Assembly: GCA_023052935.1 (NCBI GenBank)
Contig: CM041292.1
Location: 101,906,426 to 101,970,425 of the forward strand
Source: Piezodorus guildinii
Lineage: Eukaryota; Arthropoda; Insecta; Hemiptera; Pentatomidae
DNA: 64,000 nucleotides
Direction: 5' to 3'
Both the position numbers and the translations under genes were made by a program. Below the pieces are notes generated by a model. It saw nothing but the letters and a program-made list of their open reading frames with translations. It had not been told where the DNA came from and made no database searches. Positions 55,081-60,409 of the stretch are shown here, piece by piece (position 1 is the first letter of the stretch; each line of letters starts with the position of its first letter).

Positions 55081-58000
55081 AACCACCCGAAAGTACAATA
55101 ATTATTCCATATATCAATAAAAAACATTAAAAGTAAATGCTAGTTGAAATACGCATGAGCAATAAAAAATACAGCTCAAAAAACGTAATCATAACCACCC
55201 GAAAGCACAATTATCAACTCCTATATCAATAAAAAACATTAAAAGTAAATGCCAGTTAATATACACGCGAGCGATAAAAGATATAGCTCGAAAAATGTAA
55301 TCATAACAACCCGAAAGTACATTAATTAATCCCTATATCAATAAAATATATTTAAAGTAAATGCGAGGTGAAATACGCATGAGCTTAAAAAATACAGCTC
55401 GAAAAACGTAACTATAATACCCGAAAACACATTTATTATTTCCAAAAAGTATCCCTCCTCTCTAAAAATTCAAAATCAACAACTATCTTAAAACTAAATA
55501 GACAATAATTAATTTCAAATCAAATATCTAAAAAACAAAAAATAAATGGTGATAGGATATGCAAAATTATTAAAATGTCATAATTTTAGTTAAACTAATT
55601 ATTTTTCAATAAATAAATAAATAAAACGGAATATTTTAGGCTAGAAGTGAAGAAAAAGGTAACATTTGACTTGGAAAGGGTTACATTTGACTTGGAAAAG
55701 GTTACATTTGACTTGGAAAAAGTTACATTTGACTTGGAAAAGGTTACAATTGACTTGGAAATGCTATATAATGAAATAGCACTAAAAGAAAAAAAAATAG
55801 TATTTATTCATTTATATATTAGGAAAAACGGATTTTTTTTTATTCGTTATTCGAATTCACGCTCAATCTTGAAACGTAAGCTCTCAAATTTTGAGCAGGG
55901 GTAATTTTTTTTATTTGTTTAACCGGCTTTAATGATTCTGAAATTCTACATACTTTTCTCTATCGTCAAAAACAACTGGGTTATGAACGTATTTATGTTT
56001 AAAATTTTAATTCTTTTTCTTTTATTTTTTTCACTTTCATAAAATTATTCGCGGTTTGTTGGTTAAAAAACACTAATACATTTTTTTTCTATCTTCAAAA
56101 ATAACTGAGTTATTAAATAAAATTATTTTAATCCGCCGCCATTTTAAAACTACCCAGCTGATATTAACGTCTAGGTGTTGGGTTCATCCATGAATGAAGT
56201 AATATTTTTATAGCCAATTTAAAAACAAATTGGTTCAGTGGTTTTAGAGAAATGCCGCGGACGGCGTACGGTGGACAGACGGATTTTTTTCTTTCGTTAT
56301 TCGGATGCTACGCATCTTGAAACGTAAGCTCTCAAATTTTATGGCTACAAATTTAGGCAGGGGTATTTTTTTTTTCTTTTTTCAAACCAAAGTTGAAATT
56401 ATTACACAAATTTTTAATGTGGTGACTTTTTATTATTCCTTTTAAAATTGAAAATTGACTAAGTTTTTGATAAAACAAATCTAATGAGAAATTTTACAAA
56501 ACAGGTAAATTTGAGAAAAATTACTCTTTCTAATTATGAAGAATGTAACATTGATATTATTGTTGAGATACCTTTTTAATAATATTATTGTTTGTTTTAA
56601 AATTACCACATTGTTTTTAAGAACTAATATCGCAATAATAGTTTTTATTAGAATTTAGAGATGTTATTGTTTTAACTTGTAGGGTCCTGAAGATGGGTGA
56701 GATACCCCGAAACGTCGGTTGTTGTTGTTGTTGATTAGGGCTTAAAGGCACAAAACCCTAAGGTCATCAGTGCCCTGTTTTCTATTTTTTTGTTTCCTAT
56801 TTTAAGTATTTTCAATAAATACACACATATTTCATGTACATATATATACACACATACAGACATATACATATGCACACACACATACATACATATATATACA
56901 TACATATATACACACGTACATATAAATATATACACATACACATACATACATACACACATACATATATACATATACACATACACACACATATAGATATATA
57001 CACACATCTACATACATACGCCCATATACACATACACCCATATGCATATATTCACATATAGACATACATGTACACACATACATATAAACACACGCATACA
57101 TATACAAACAAATACACATTTTTTTTTCCCCTTTAATCCTTTTGTTTTTCTTTGTTAATCGAAATATCGATATATATTAGAAACGAAATGTGATTTGCGA
57201 ATATAGTAATATTGAGAGGAATACTATTTCTAGAGAACGATTTTAAATTTTTGTGAGAATGTTGTTTTCCTTTAAAAACGAGATGACGGATTTAATCGTG
57301 TCTTCATTGTCACCGAGAGCCTCGGTTATGTTGCTCGGGAGGCCTAATCGGGCTTGTCTCGAAGTATAGAAGGAACATTCCTGAAAGAGGTGCTGTACAT
57401 CTCTTTAAAAGGTTATCGCAATATTGACATCTCGGAGAGGACCCGAAACGTCGGTTATTTGATGATACTGTAAAATAAAAAGGGGTTTCGGAAGAAATGT
57501 AAGAAAAATAGCCCTAATTTTCCTACCTCAAATATAGCTCAATTATTTCCGGATATTAGGAATATAATATTTAAAAAAATTATACATTTTTTTACGTCTA
57601 TAAAATACCGTTATGTTTATAATAAACCATTAGTGGTACTCACGAGATATGTTACCCCACTGTCGGTGCCGGCGTCCCAGGGGTACAGGTTCCTCACGTA
57701 GGTCTCCACCCAGGTACAGTTGGAGAGACACAGCTCCAGGCCAGATACTCCAACAATCCAGTCGGGAGAAGGCACTAGAGTTGAAAGTAGTACATTTTAG
57801 TATTAATTTTAATTAAGAATTAATTAGTAGTAAAGTCCAAAAGCTATTTGAAAGTTAGTTCCCAGTAAGTTTCCTTTTTTATTCAGAATGGCTGCTGACT
57901 CCTATTCATGGGACAATGTGGTACGACTAAGTATTTCAAGCCAGCCAATAAGTTTCTGGAAAGTAATAAATTTTATAAAATCAATCGAATAAAGATTTTA

Positions 58001-60022
58001 TAGGAATTTGAAACTAAATATAATATAACTTGCTTCGCACGGCTACAATTTAAATGTCTTTTATGTTTAATAAAGCACTGTTTGACCGATTTAGAGTTTA
58101 TTGTGGTGAGATTAGAAGCCTATCCATCATAAAGGAAAGTGCATGTAGCTAAAAAAAATCATTTTTATTTATTTATTTTTATTTTTTTTTTTTTCCAAAT
58201 GACCGTCAAGACTTGAATCCAAATCCTATATGGTCATCATTTTTATTTTATATTATCTAAAAGAAAACAAGTCTTCTCCACTGAAATATAAAATGTTGAA
58301 CTTTTTTGGAAAAAGGATGTGCCAAGACCAATGGAGGTAGTGTTTGGCTAAATTGAAACTCCTACCCTTTTCAATTTTTTTTTTTTTTTTTACGAACGTG
58401 CATTTAATTCTGTCCAATCCCATCGGCGATAAAAAAGCTACCAGCCTTGAAGTAATTGACTTAAGCTCTGGGTTACTCTTGTTCCAATATGGCTCTTTGT
58501 GAAGAAACATGTAAAACATGCAAAGAGGGTGGATTTTTTTTTCAAAGCTCCCATGTAATTGGACTGTTTTGACTCATTTGACCACTATCTTTTAAAATCA
58601 AAATTAAATTTATAGGGAAGTTAAATTTGATTATAATTACCAAATATTATTCATGGATAGAACTACTGCCTCTGAACACCACTTTATAAAAATGCTTTTG
58701 AAATACCCCCTTCCCTCTAAAATTACAGTAAAAATATACAAATACAATATATTAAAATTACCTTACTGAACCCATATACAGAATTACTTTAAGAGAAACA
58801 CCCTAAATACATAATAGAAAAACACCCTAAAAGACTAAAATGAGGTATTGCTTGGAGTCCTGTTTATCCATCTGTGATTATCGCAATGCTTGTTACCAGG
58901 AACCGATGTAGGAGGGTTGGACTAGAATTGAGGACAAATTCATTTCCTTGAGTAGATAAAACTATTCTAAAATGATTAATTACTAATATAGTAATTAATT
59001 GTTAACCCTCAATACTACAGAAAACTAAGTTTTTTTGTCTGTATATTTTAACTACAAAAGCTCTGGTATTTTTTTTTCTATTTTATCGTTATATATTATA
59101 AATATTCATAGATATTAGAGAAAATGAAAATAAAAGCTGAAAAATCCTTCTATACGATATTCCTCACAAAAGGCTAATATGAGGTCCCTTTATAAGCCAC
59201 CCAGATCAAGGAGGTTTGAATTTCTCTCTTTTCATACCCTCTCTTTTTATGTCTCATCTTGATACGGCTGCAACCTCATTACTCTTTTCAAAGCTTTGCC
59301 GCAATTTTTCACTTTCATCTTTCGGCGACGTACAAAAAACTTAATGGTCGTCGAAACTTTGCTATTGAAACGGCGGTTCTCTGTTACGTCCGTTTATCTA
59401 TTGTTAACCATTATAGTTCAAATAAACGTTTTACATGAACCATCTATTGCTGTGGCAGATAAGCTTTGTTCTGGAGTTGTACAATTTGTGATAAAAGTAG
59501 GAACATTATTTTTTTTAAAACACTGTGTTTATAAAATGTGAATAATGAGAAGTTCTTATGCATTCCTAAATACACTCAAATATGTAAGGCACACCTTGCT
59601 CTTCTGGTTTTCAATTAAATACGATCTATTTTGTGTAAATGTTGAACGGATGATGTCTGGATTCATGATGGCTATAACGGCATAATATTTTATAGATGAT
59701 TTTATTACAAAAATTATTTTTTTCAGACCAATAGCTTATGCCTTATGCCTTTTGTCAAACCTACGTGTACAATAGTTGTCGATAAAATCAATATTTTTAA
59801 ATTGATTAAAAATCTGTTTTGTTTGTTTACTATCCTAATCTCTTCGCACTCTCAATGATTAAAAAAAAACAAGAGTGTTTGTTTGTTGATGGAAAAATTC
59901 ATATATATATATATATATTTTTTTTATTATATCCGAGTGCTAACCCCAAATCTATTATATTCTGATACAGACCTATAATATATGTAAAATTGTTAGTAAA
60001 ACATATTTTAGAAAAACGTAAT

Positions 60023-60077
<55 letters not shown>

Positions 60078-60409
60078 CATCAAATAATAAGATTGAGACA
60101 AAAATAATAAAAGTTGAAAATTGTTAGCTTAAATTATTATTATATTTTTTTTTTTACATTTTAGAAAATATTTTTTAGTTTTATTAAAATTAACTCAATA
60201 ATTTATAGCTCATTGGAAATGTTCTTGAAGCTACAATGAATAAGAATGTGTGTAATTATACAAGTATATTTGAGTTCTCAACTTACTAATCATTGATACA
60301 AGAGAAATAAGATGATGTCGGCTGTCCACCCTGAATACTGCAAAAGTCTTGCCGGTGACATTTGGGTAAGCGATCCCTCGGGCTTTGATAATGGTCCTAT
60401 GTGCTGGCT
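20035..60409 (-). CDS. Spondin / TSR / Kunitz secreted protein (F-spondin or fat-spondin-like), gene span, 5' incomplete
   Basis: Overall span of a minus-strand gene for a secreted extracellular-matrix protein. Fifteen visible coding exons total 1808 nt and stay in one frame across every junction, giving about 601 residues. Domain order: C-terminal part of the spondin domain; TSR1; acidic linker; TSR2; TSR3; Kunitz protease-inhibitor domain; short hydrophilic linkers; TSR4; acidic linker; TSR5; stop. Vertebrate F-spondin has six TSRs and no Kunitz domain. Insect fat-spondin-type proteins do carry a Kunitz domain, which favours that group. Signal peptide, reeler domain and the start of the spondin domain are absent and should lie beyond position 64000. 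At least five N-glycosylation sequons are visible, consistent with secretion. Introns reach 14.6 kb and are full of transposons. Confidence 0.9.
20544..20571. repeat. Poly(A) tract
   Basis: About 28 consecutive A residues between the spondin last exon and Helentron-like copy C. Confidence 0.9.
20720..21605 (+). mobile_element. Helentron-like repeat, copy C
   Basis: An 863-bp segment between subterminal inverted repeats ACTTTCACTTAC (20720-20731) and GTAAGTAAAAGT (21571-21582). A conserved 3' end CGTGTGTTGCCCGCACCAG follows, in which GTGTG and CGCAC can form a small hairpin, and then an AT tract. Conserved internal words include TTGCGATCGTGAAAATTTTC and CCAGAAGAGGCACTTTATA. It has no ORF. The architecture recalls non-autonomous Helentrons (HINE/DINE-1 type). 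Confidence 0.65.
21606..21686. repeat. AT then GA microsatellite
   Basis: An AT-repeat that changes to a GA-repeat, directly following the 3' end of Helentron-like copy C. Confidence 0.92.
22165..22395 (+). mobile_element. Possible SINE-like repeat (weak)
   Basis: A locally GC-richer segment in the last spondin intron, starting GGGTGGCTCAGTGGCCAGCA, which fits a Pol III A box. No good B box follows, and no second copy is seen in the window. It ends with GGTAGGGGTAAAAATATTTT. Could be a SINE or an unrelated repeat. Confidence 0.25.
22404..22454 (-). CDS. Spondin-like gene: acidic linker exon
   Basis: 51-nt phase 1-1 exon after TTTTTTTAG, with donor GTAAAG. It encodes an acidic, polar linker (ENTNQLSDYEDDSQQT) between TSR4 and TSR5. 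Frame continuity and splice sites support it. It is symmetric and therefore skippable. Confidence 0.8.
22559..22640 (-). CDS. Spondin-like gene: second half of TSR4
   Basis: 82-nt exon after TTAAAAAG, with donor GTAAAG; phase 0 to phase 1. It completes TSR4 with QNARNGGRACPRRLLKTRKC and NEGPC. This matches the usual TSR ending of basic residues followed by CxxxPC. Confidence 0.9.
23934..23957. repeat. Poly(A) tract
   Basis: About 24 A residues in a spondin intron. Similar shorter A or T runs occur at 22680-22699, 25293-25314 and 50521-50548. Confidence 0.85.
24038..24093. repeat. 56-bp near-perfect palindrome
   Basis: A segment that starts ATTACAACAAATAT and ends with the complement ATATTTGTTGTAAT-like sequence, with the interior also nearly self-complementary. 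It could form a long hairpin in pre-mRNA. It lies in the spondin intron 300 bp downstream of the TSR4 first-half exon. Confidence 0.7.
24393..24506 (-). CDS. Spondin-like gene: first half of TSR4
   Basis: 114-nt exon in phase 0 at both ends. The acceptor must be CCATAG, giving ITGYDGPVVDC. A nearby CACAG nine bases inside would break the frame. It encodes DCKVSSWSKWERCSVTCGEG and YKRKTRRII, the start of TSR4. The donor is GTAATT. Confidence 0.9.
24713..24780 (-). CDS. Spondin-like gene: linker exon before TSR4
   Basis: 68-nt exon after TGTTTTAG, with donor GTAAGT; phase 1 to phase 0. It reads ENKTALFNNISPAAFIFDPT and then LKT, a non-TSR linker with NKT and NIS sequons. Its identity rests on splice signals and frame continuity rather than on a domain match. 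Confidence 0.75.
25859..25900 (-). CDS. Spondin-like gene: 42-nt linker microexon
   Basis: A 42-nt phase 1-1 exon between TTTTTACAG and GTATGTAA. It adds MMAQSKGEKSEDS, a hydrophilic linker after the Kunitz domain. Support is the pair of good splice sites and the frame match on both sides. Because it is symmetric (a multiple of three), skipping it would keep the frame, so it could be alternatively spliced. Confidence 0.72.
27463..27633 (-). CDS. Spondin-like gene: Kunitz (BPTI-type) domain exon
   Basis: 171-nt exon after CCTCATAG, with donor GTAAAT. It encodes one Kunitz serine-protease-inhibitor domain with all six cysteines: ICVLPKPSGPCRGSFEKYYF, ETASCTKFISSGCPDSLNQF, LEDCEKSC. The P1 position after the second cysteine is Arg (GPCRG), which would suit trypsin-like proteases. 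The usual GGCxGNxNxF block is changed to SGCPDSLNQF, so inhibitory strength is uncertain. Phase 1 in and out makes the domain a self-contained, shufflable module. Confidence 0.93.
29558..29775 (-). other. Coding-like acidic ORF in a spondin intron (unresolved)
   Basis: The minus strand is open and reads PYGDPTLDISSIMESEENDF and IEMPPQEHANEELGGACNDE, with composition unlike random AT-rich DNA. It has an acceptor-like end near 29765 and TTTAG followed by GTAGCA near 29558. Its phase does not fit between the TSR3 and Kunitz exons, which join perfectly without it. It could be an alternative exon or a transposon fragment. Confidence 0.3.
31001..31208 (-). CDS. Spondin-like gene: TSR3 exon
   Basis: 208-nt exon after TTAAAAG, with donor GTATTA. 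It encodes a linker and then TSR3: CSVDQWSDWSPCSVTCSEGV, RVRHRRTYGSDC and a CFEKKEC ending. It ends in phase 1 with a Glu/Lys segment (TSEEAK) that joins directly to the Kunitz exon and gives EAKEICVLPKP. It has an NCS sequon. Confidence 0.93.
31290..31413 (-). CDS. Spondin-like gene: second half of TSR2
   Basis: 124-nt exon after TTTTTCAG, with donor GTTAGC. It completes TSR2 (HRFRRMLDKRNWKECTFSYS) and provides the remaining cysteines in ETDSCNGTNCGD, which also holds an NGT sequon. Joining to the previous exon regenerates the basic strand typical of TSRs. It ends in phase 0. Confidence 0.9.
31974..32144 (-). CDS. Spondin-like gene: acidic linker and first half of TSR2
   Basis: 171-nt exon after TTTATAG, with donor GTAACA. 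It starts with a Ser/Asp/Glu/Asn-rich linker (SDYSSEDDNSPTNNSP). TSR2 then begins: CKVSEWSGWSGCSVRCGKGE with the WxxW and CSVRCG core. The exon ends inside the repeat in phase 2. The upstream intron is 7.7 kb and carries the copia element and a Helentron-like repeat. Confidence 0.92.
32969..34192 (+). mobile_element. Helentron-like repeat, copy D (interrupted)
   Basis: Same family as 20720-21605. It starts ACTTTAACTTAC (32969-32980), ends GTAAATGAAAGT-like (to 34169) and continues TGTTGCCTGCACCAG. Without the inserted RTE fragment and one TSD copy (324 bp) it is about 877 bp. It lies in the spondin intron upstream of TSR2. Confidence 0.65.
33713..34021 (-). mobile_element. RTE-like LINE fragment inside Helentron-like copy D
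   Basis: A 309-bp minus-strand insert flanked by the 15-bp TSD AGATAATAATATAAT (33698-33712 and 34022-34036). It encodes the C-terminal signature of RTE-type endonuclease/RT proteins: GRRPKGRPKRRWEDCIKADL. Locally GC-rich, unlike its host repeat. The tail on the minus strand is ATT-rich. Confidence 0.85.
35062..35262 (-). repeat. Copia element 3' LTR
   Basis: 201-bp downstream LTR of the copia element, nearly identical to the copy at 39307-39510. It is preceded on the minus strand by the purine-rich tract at about 35263-35278. Confidence 0.95.
35269..39231 (-). pseudogene. Copia gag-pol polyprotein, multiply disrupted
   Basis: Remains of one gag-pol reading frame. Gag starts at 39231 (MSQNQSLPVKRLKGRENFDT) and meets a stop at 38896-38898, then continues in frame. 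After a frameshift near 38565 comes a CCHC zinc knuckle (CFNCNGYGHIAKNC, about 38510-38553). A protease-like stretch follows. The integrase shows the HxxxH...CDIC zinc site and HSDLVGPM, with a shift near 37700. Reverse transcriptase (about 36600-35973) has QMDAVSAFLQGELEEEIYMS and WVDD where YVDD is usual. RNase H (about 35700-35300) shows CDADWASDPDERRS and STTEAEYMA. There are at least three premature stops and three frameshifts, so no functional product is expected. Confidence 0.9.
39307..39510 (-). repeat. Copia element 5' LTR
   Basis: 204-bp long terminal repeat, the upstream LTR in the element's own (minus) orientation. The outer plus-strand end abuts the AACTT duplication and the inner end abuts the tRNA-like primer-binding site. 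It differs from the other LTR by a 3-bp AAC-type indel and scattered transitions. Confidence 0.95.
39808..39973 (-). CDS. Spondin-like gene: TSR1 exon
   Basis: 166-nt exon after CTGAAAG, with donor GTATAT. It encodes a complete thrombospondin type-1 repeat: CGTTPWGDWSPCSVTCGRGE with the WxxW tryptophans and CSVTCG core, then TRQRWYRNK and further cysteines. It ends in phase 2. The copia element lies in the downstream intron, 297 bp from this exon's donor. Confidence 0.93.
40065..40190 (-). mobile_element. tRNA-derived SINE, family S2, partial
   Basis: The 3' half of an S2 copy, minus strand: TTTAACGAGTACCTGATATT and TTTTACATCCCCTCTAAAC in plus orientation match the family body. The tRNA head is missing. 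Confidence 0.65.
40957..41046 (-). CDS. Spondin-like gene: end of spondin domain
   Basis: 90-nt exon after GTAACAG, with donor GTAATA; phase 1 in and phase 1 out. It reads ELKPLARLYLTRQRLYEKSC, the closing strand of the spondin domain (PLARLYLxRQRxYEKSC). A short linker ending in NPE then leads into the first TSR. Confidence 0.9.
41995..42130. other. GC-rich patch in a spondin intron
   Basis: About 135 bp of GC-rich sequence in an AT-rich intron, with ACCCCGACGCCCACTTGAGG resembling the island near 3930. No gene or known repeat was recognised. Confidence 0.35.
42889..42982 (-). CDS. Spondin-like gene: spondin domain C-terminal exon
   Basis: 94-nt exon preceded by TTTGCAG, with donor GTAGGC. 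It begins in phase 0 and ends in phase 1. It reads SPDNKTEPKDRIRRITAAFP followed by DPNSPFY, which is the spondin IRRI...SPFYD segment after the WDAGTDSG block. It lies 14.6 kb from the preceding exon. An NKT sequon is present. Confidence 0.9.
43337..43368. repeat. AT microsatellite
   Basis: An AT repeat of about 30 bp in a spondin intron. Confidence 0.9.
43764..43968 (+). mobile_element. tRNA-derived SINE, family S1, 5' truncated
   Basis: Contains the S1 body without its tRNA head: GTATGGAGACTCTCCTGGGG, AAGTGGGTACCCAATAAGAT, GGCCTAGAAACAGTGCGAAT and a poly(T) end near 43960. It lies in a spondin intron. Confidence 0.75.
44780..44955. promoter_or_regulatory. CpG-rich patch with NRF-1-like and CRE-like sites
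   Basis: A CpG-dense patch in an AT-rich intron. CTGCGCATGCTGCAG contains an NRF-1-type GCGCATGC. GGTAACGTCACCGTGGTTAC contains a CRE half-site ACGTCA and is partly palindromic. A good donor (ACAAG followed by GTAAGTG at 45695) lies about 750 bp downstream on the plus strand. It could be an internal promoter, but no coding exon was found with it. Confidence 0.3.
45000..47080. other. Intronic, no gene recognised
   Basis: AT-rich intron DNA of the spondin gene between the CpG-rich patch and the I/R1-like LINE. No domain, RNA or repeat family was recognised. Confidence 0.4.
47093..48170 (+). mobile_element. I/R1-like LINE, 5'-truncated copy with RNase H
   Basis: A 1078-bp 5'-truncated LINE flanked by the 9-bp TSD TAAAAAGGT (47084-47092 and 48171-48179). 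It encodes an RNase H domain with the catalytic set visible: Asp in YTDGSKS, Glu in TAELHAI, Asp in ILTDSLGG and Asp in GNKLADQAA. A frameshift near 47370 splits it. A CCHC-type knuckle follows (about 47740-47800), then a C-terminus like GDNEDLFKLIFKFLRK. The 3' end is GCCCTAACTAACAACAAC, a CAA-type tail. RNase H plus this tail suggests an I, R1 or LOA-type lineage. Confidence 0.88.
48547..48712 (-). mobile_element. tRNA-derived SINE, family S2, partial
   Basis: A minus-strand 3' half of S2. Plus-strand words TTCATTTAACGCCACTTTTA, GAGCTCCTGATATCGCACAG and CCACCATTTTACGTCTCC match the other copies. The head is missing. Confidence 0.7.
49629..49895 (-). mobile_element. tRNA-derived SINE, family S1, diverged
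   Basis: A minus-strand copy. The B box is recognisable as GGGGTTCGAAC (complement) near 49845. S1 body words such as ACCCAAAATCGGGGGAAAAA and GAAACCGTATTAAT are present, with the T-rich end near 49630. It is more diverged than the 12-kb copies. Confidence 0.7.
50798..50967 (-). mobile_element. RTE-like LINE RT fragment
   Basis: A 170-bp minus-strand fragment that encodes QIFGHADDLDIIRRSRAAVE and VNAQKTKYMVA, the ADD-box region of an RTE-type RT, with one stop. It is flanked by near-perfect 12-bp copies of TCACCCAATTAA (50786-50797 and 50968-50979), so it inserted right at the edge of the tandem-repeat array. Confidence 0.75.
50978..51560 (+). repeat. Tandem ~110-bp repeat array, left inverted arm
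   Basis: Degenerate tandem copies of a roughly 110-bp unit. Each begins near ATGTGCTTTTGGGTGGTTATG and continues with GATTACGTTTTTTGAGCT, a CGC/ATGCG-containing segment and CAACTCGCATTTACTTTTA. Unit starts are near 50980, 51090, 51155, 51260 and 51360. The same unit occurs in reverse orientation at 55080-55445, on the other side of the Jockey LINE. The inner units are more diverged. Confidence 0.85.
51755..52123 (+). pseudogene. Jockey LINE ORF1, C-terminal part
   Basis: An open frame for the end of the LINE gag-like ORF1. A Pro/Gln/His-rich region (NPEPLPQPHIPQNLTNHQKP) is followed by a hydrophobic helix (LMTSFITEIKSLVMPLISLL) as in Jockey ORF1 C-termini. The upstream zinc-knuckle region is missing. 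The stop TAA at 52121-52123 overlaps the ORF2 ATG at 52110 by 14 nt, the usual Jockey arrangement for ORF2 re-initiation. Confidence 0.75.
52110..54683 (+). pseudogene. Jockey LINE ORF2: endonuclease and reverse transcriptase, frameshifted
   Basis: The apurinic/apyrimidinic endonuclease domain (52110-52820) starts LSILLWNANGVRN and includes ITETRL, GADMNAKNQQWG and SSDHSQ motifs. A frameshift near 52820 and another near 53400 separate it from the RT. The RT (about 53400-54440) carries KSPGYD, FGFRSQHST, FLDITQAFDRVWH, GVPQGSVLGP and YADDTAIL. An in-frame TAA at 54442 and a TAG at 54682 interrupt the C-terminal region, which still reads LELWGTAKFSNI and LHRDLNIP. Not functional as it stands. 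Confidence 0.88.
55080..55445 (-). repeat. Tandem ~110-bp repeat array, right inverted arm
   Basis: Three and a bit copies of a 110-112-bp unit, each starting AACCACCCGAAAGTAC and containing AAAAACATTAAAAGTAAATG, a GCATGAGC or GCGAGCG segment and AGCTCAAAAAACGTAATCAT. It is the reverse complement of the array at 50978-51560. It begins directly after the poly(A) tail of the Jockey LINE. Confidence 0.88.
55658..55762 (+). repeat. 21-bp minisatellite, five copies
   Basis: Five tandem copies of GGTTACATTTGACTTGGAAAA with few changes. The length is a multiple of three, so the plus strand reads repeated VTFDLEK. There is no other sign of a gene, so the ORF is probably a by-product of the repeat. 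Confidence 0.85.
55826..56365 (+). repeat. Interspersed repeat with an internal direct repeat
   Basis: Blocks near 55831-55912 and 56277-56365 share TTCGTTATTCG, CTTGAAACGTAAGCTCTCAA, ATTTT and GCAGGGGTA. The intervening part ends GGTTTTAGAGAAATGCCGCG and GACAGACGGATTTTT, a style seen in many arthropod repeats. The class is not known; it could be two overlapping copies of one repeat. Confidence 0.5.
56684..56718 (+). ncRNA. Minimal hammerhead-ribozyme-like motif, interrupted just downstream by a LINE
   Basis: The plus strand carries CTGAAGA (56687-56693), a short GGG/CCC-type stem and GAAACGTC (56709-56716). This fits the CUGANGA ... GAAA ... hammerhead core with a two-base-pair stem III, as in Penelope-like elements. 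The downstream LINE duplicated the last 15 bp, so a second copy of CCCGAAACGTCGG lies at 57442 without its partner strand. Confidence 0.5.
56721..57441 (-). mobile_element. I/R1-like LINE, 5'-truncated copy (minus)
   Basis: A second short copy of the same LINE family, 721 bp, inserted on the minus strand. The 15-bp TSD CCCGAAACGTCGGTT lies at 56706-56720 and 57442-57456. It encodes the C-terminal tail LGDNEDTIKSVISFLKENNI, then a 3' UTR ending GCCCTAATCAACAACAAC. A ~300-bp CATA-type microsatellite lies within the 3' UTR. Its target was a hammerhead-like motif. Confidence 0.88.
56819..57118. repeat. CATA/CACATA-type microsatellite
   Basis: A 300-bp impure repeat of CATA, CACA and TATA tetranucleotides within the 3' UTR of the minus-strand LINE. 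Several long ORFs cross it on both strands (Tyr/Ile/His- or Cys/Val/Tyr-rich). These are artefacts of the repeat. Confidence 0.92.
57644..57774 (-). CDS. Spondin-like gene: spondin domain exon with PSPDWIVG motif
   Basis: 131-nt exon after CTCTAG, with donor GTGAGT. It reads PSPDWIVGVSGLELCLSNCT and then LYPWDAGTDSGVTYL. These are the most conserved signatures of spondin domains, including the paired cysteines and the WDAGTDSG block. The NCT sequon is present. The exon is clearly more GC- and CpG-rich than its flanks, as expected for constrained coding DNA. It ends in phase 0. Confidence 0.94.
59344..59496 (+). CDS. Possible signal-peptide first exon (weak)
   Basis: An ORF with an ATG at 59344 in a locally CpG-richer patch. 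It reads MVVETLLLKRRFSVTSVYLL followed by a hydrophobic LTIIVQINVL stretch and SIAVADKLCSG, which resembles a signal peptide with a cleavage region. It ends near a possible GTAGGA donor at 59497, with an alternative stop at 59539-59541. It lies in a spondin intron on the opposite strand. No matching downstream exon was found, so this may be a nested gene's first exon or chance. Confidence 0.25.
60019..60076. repeat. AT microsatellite
   Basis: An AT repeat of about 58 bp in the spondin intron between the two spondin-domain exons. Confidence 0.92.
60287..60409 (-). CDS. Spondin-like gene: spondin domain exon (first visible)
   Basis: 123-nt exon between TTTTACAG and GTAAGT on the minus strand. 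It starts with two bases that complete a codon from an unseen upstream exon and ends with one base. It reads HRTIIKARGIAYPNVTGK followed by TFAVFRVDSRHHLISLVSMI, the characteristic core of the spondin domain. It contains one NVT sequon. No upstream exon is recognisable in 60410-64000. Confidence 0.92.

Noticed and set aside
56735..57119. Several long ORFs on both strands, rich in Tyr, Ile, His or Cys and Val
   Set aside because: They are translations of the CATA-type microsatellite and have no real coding signal.
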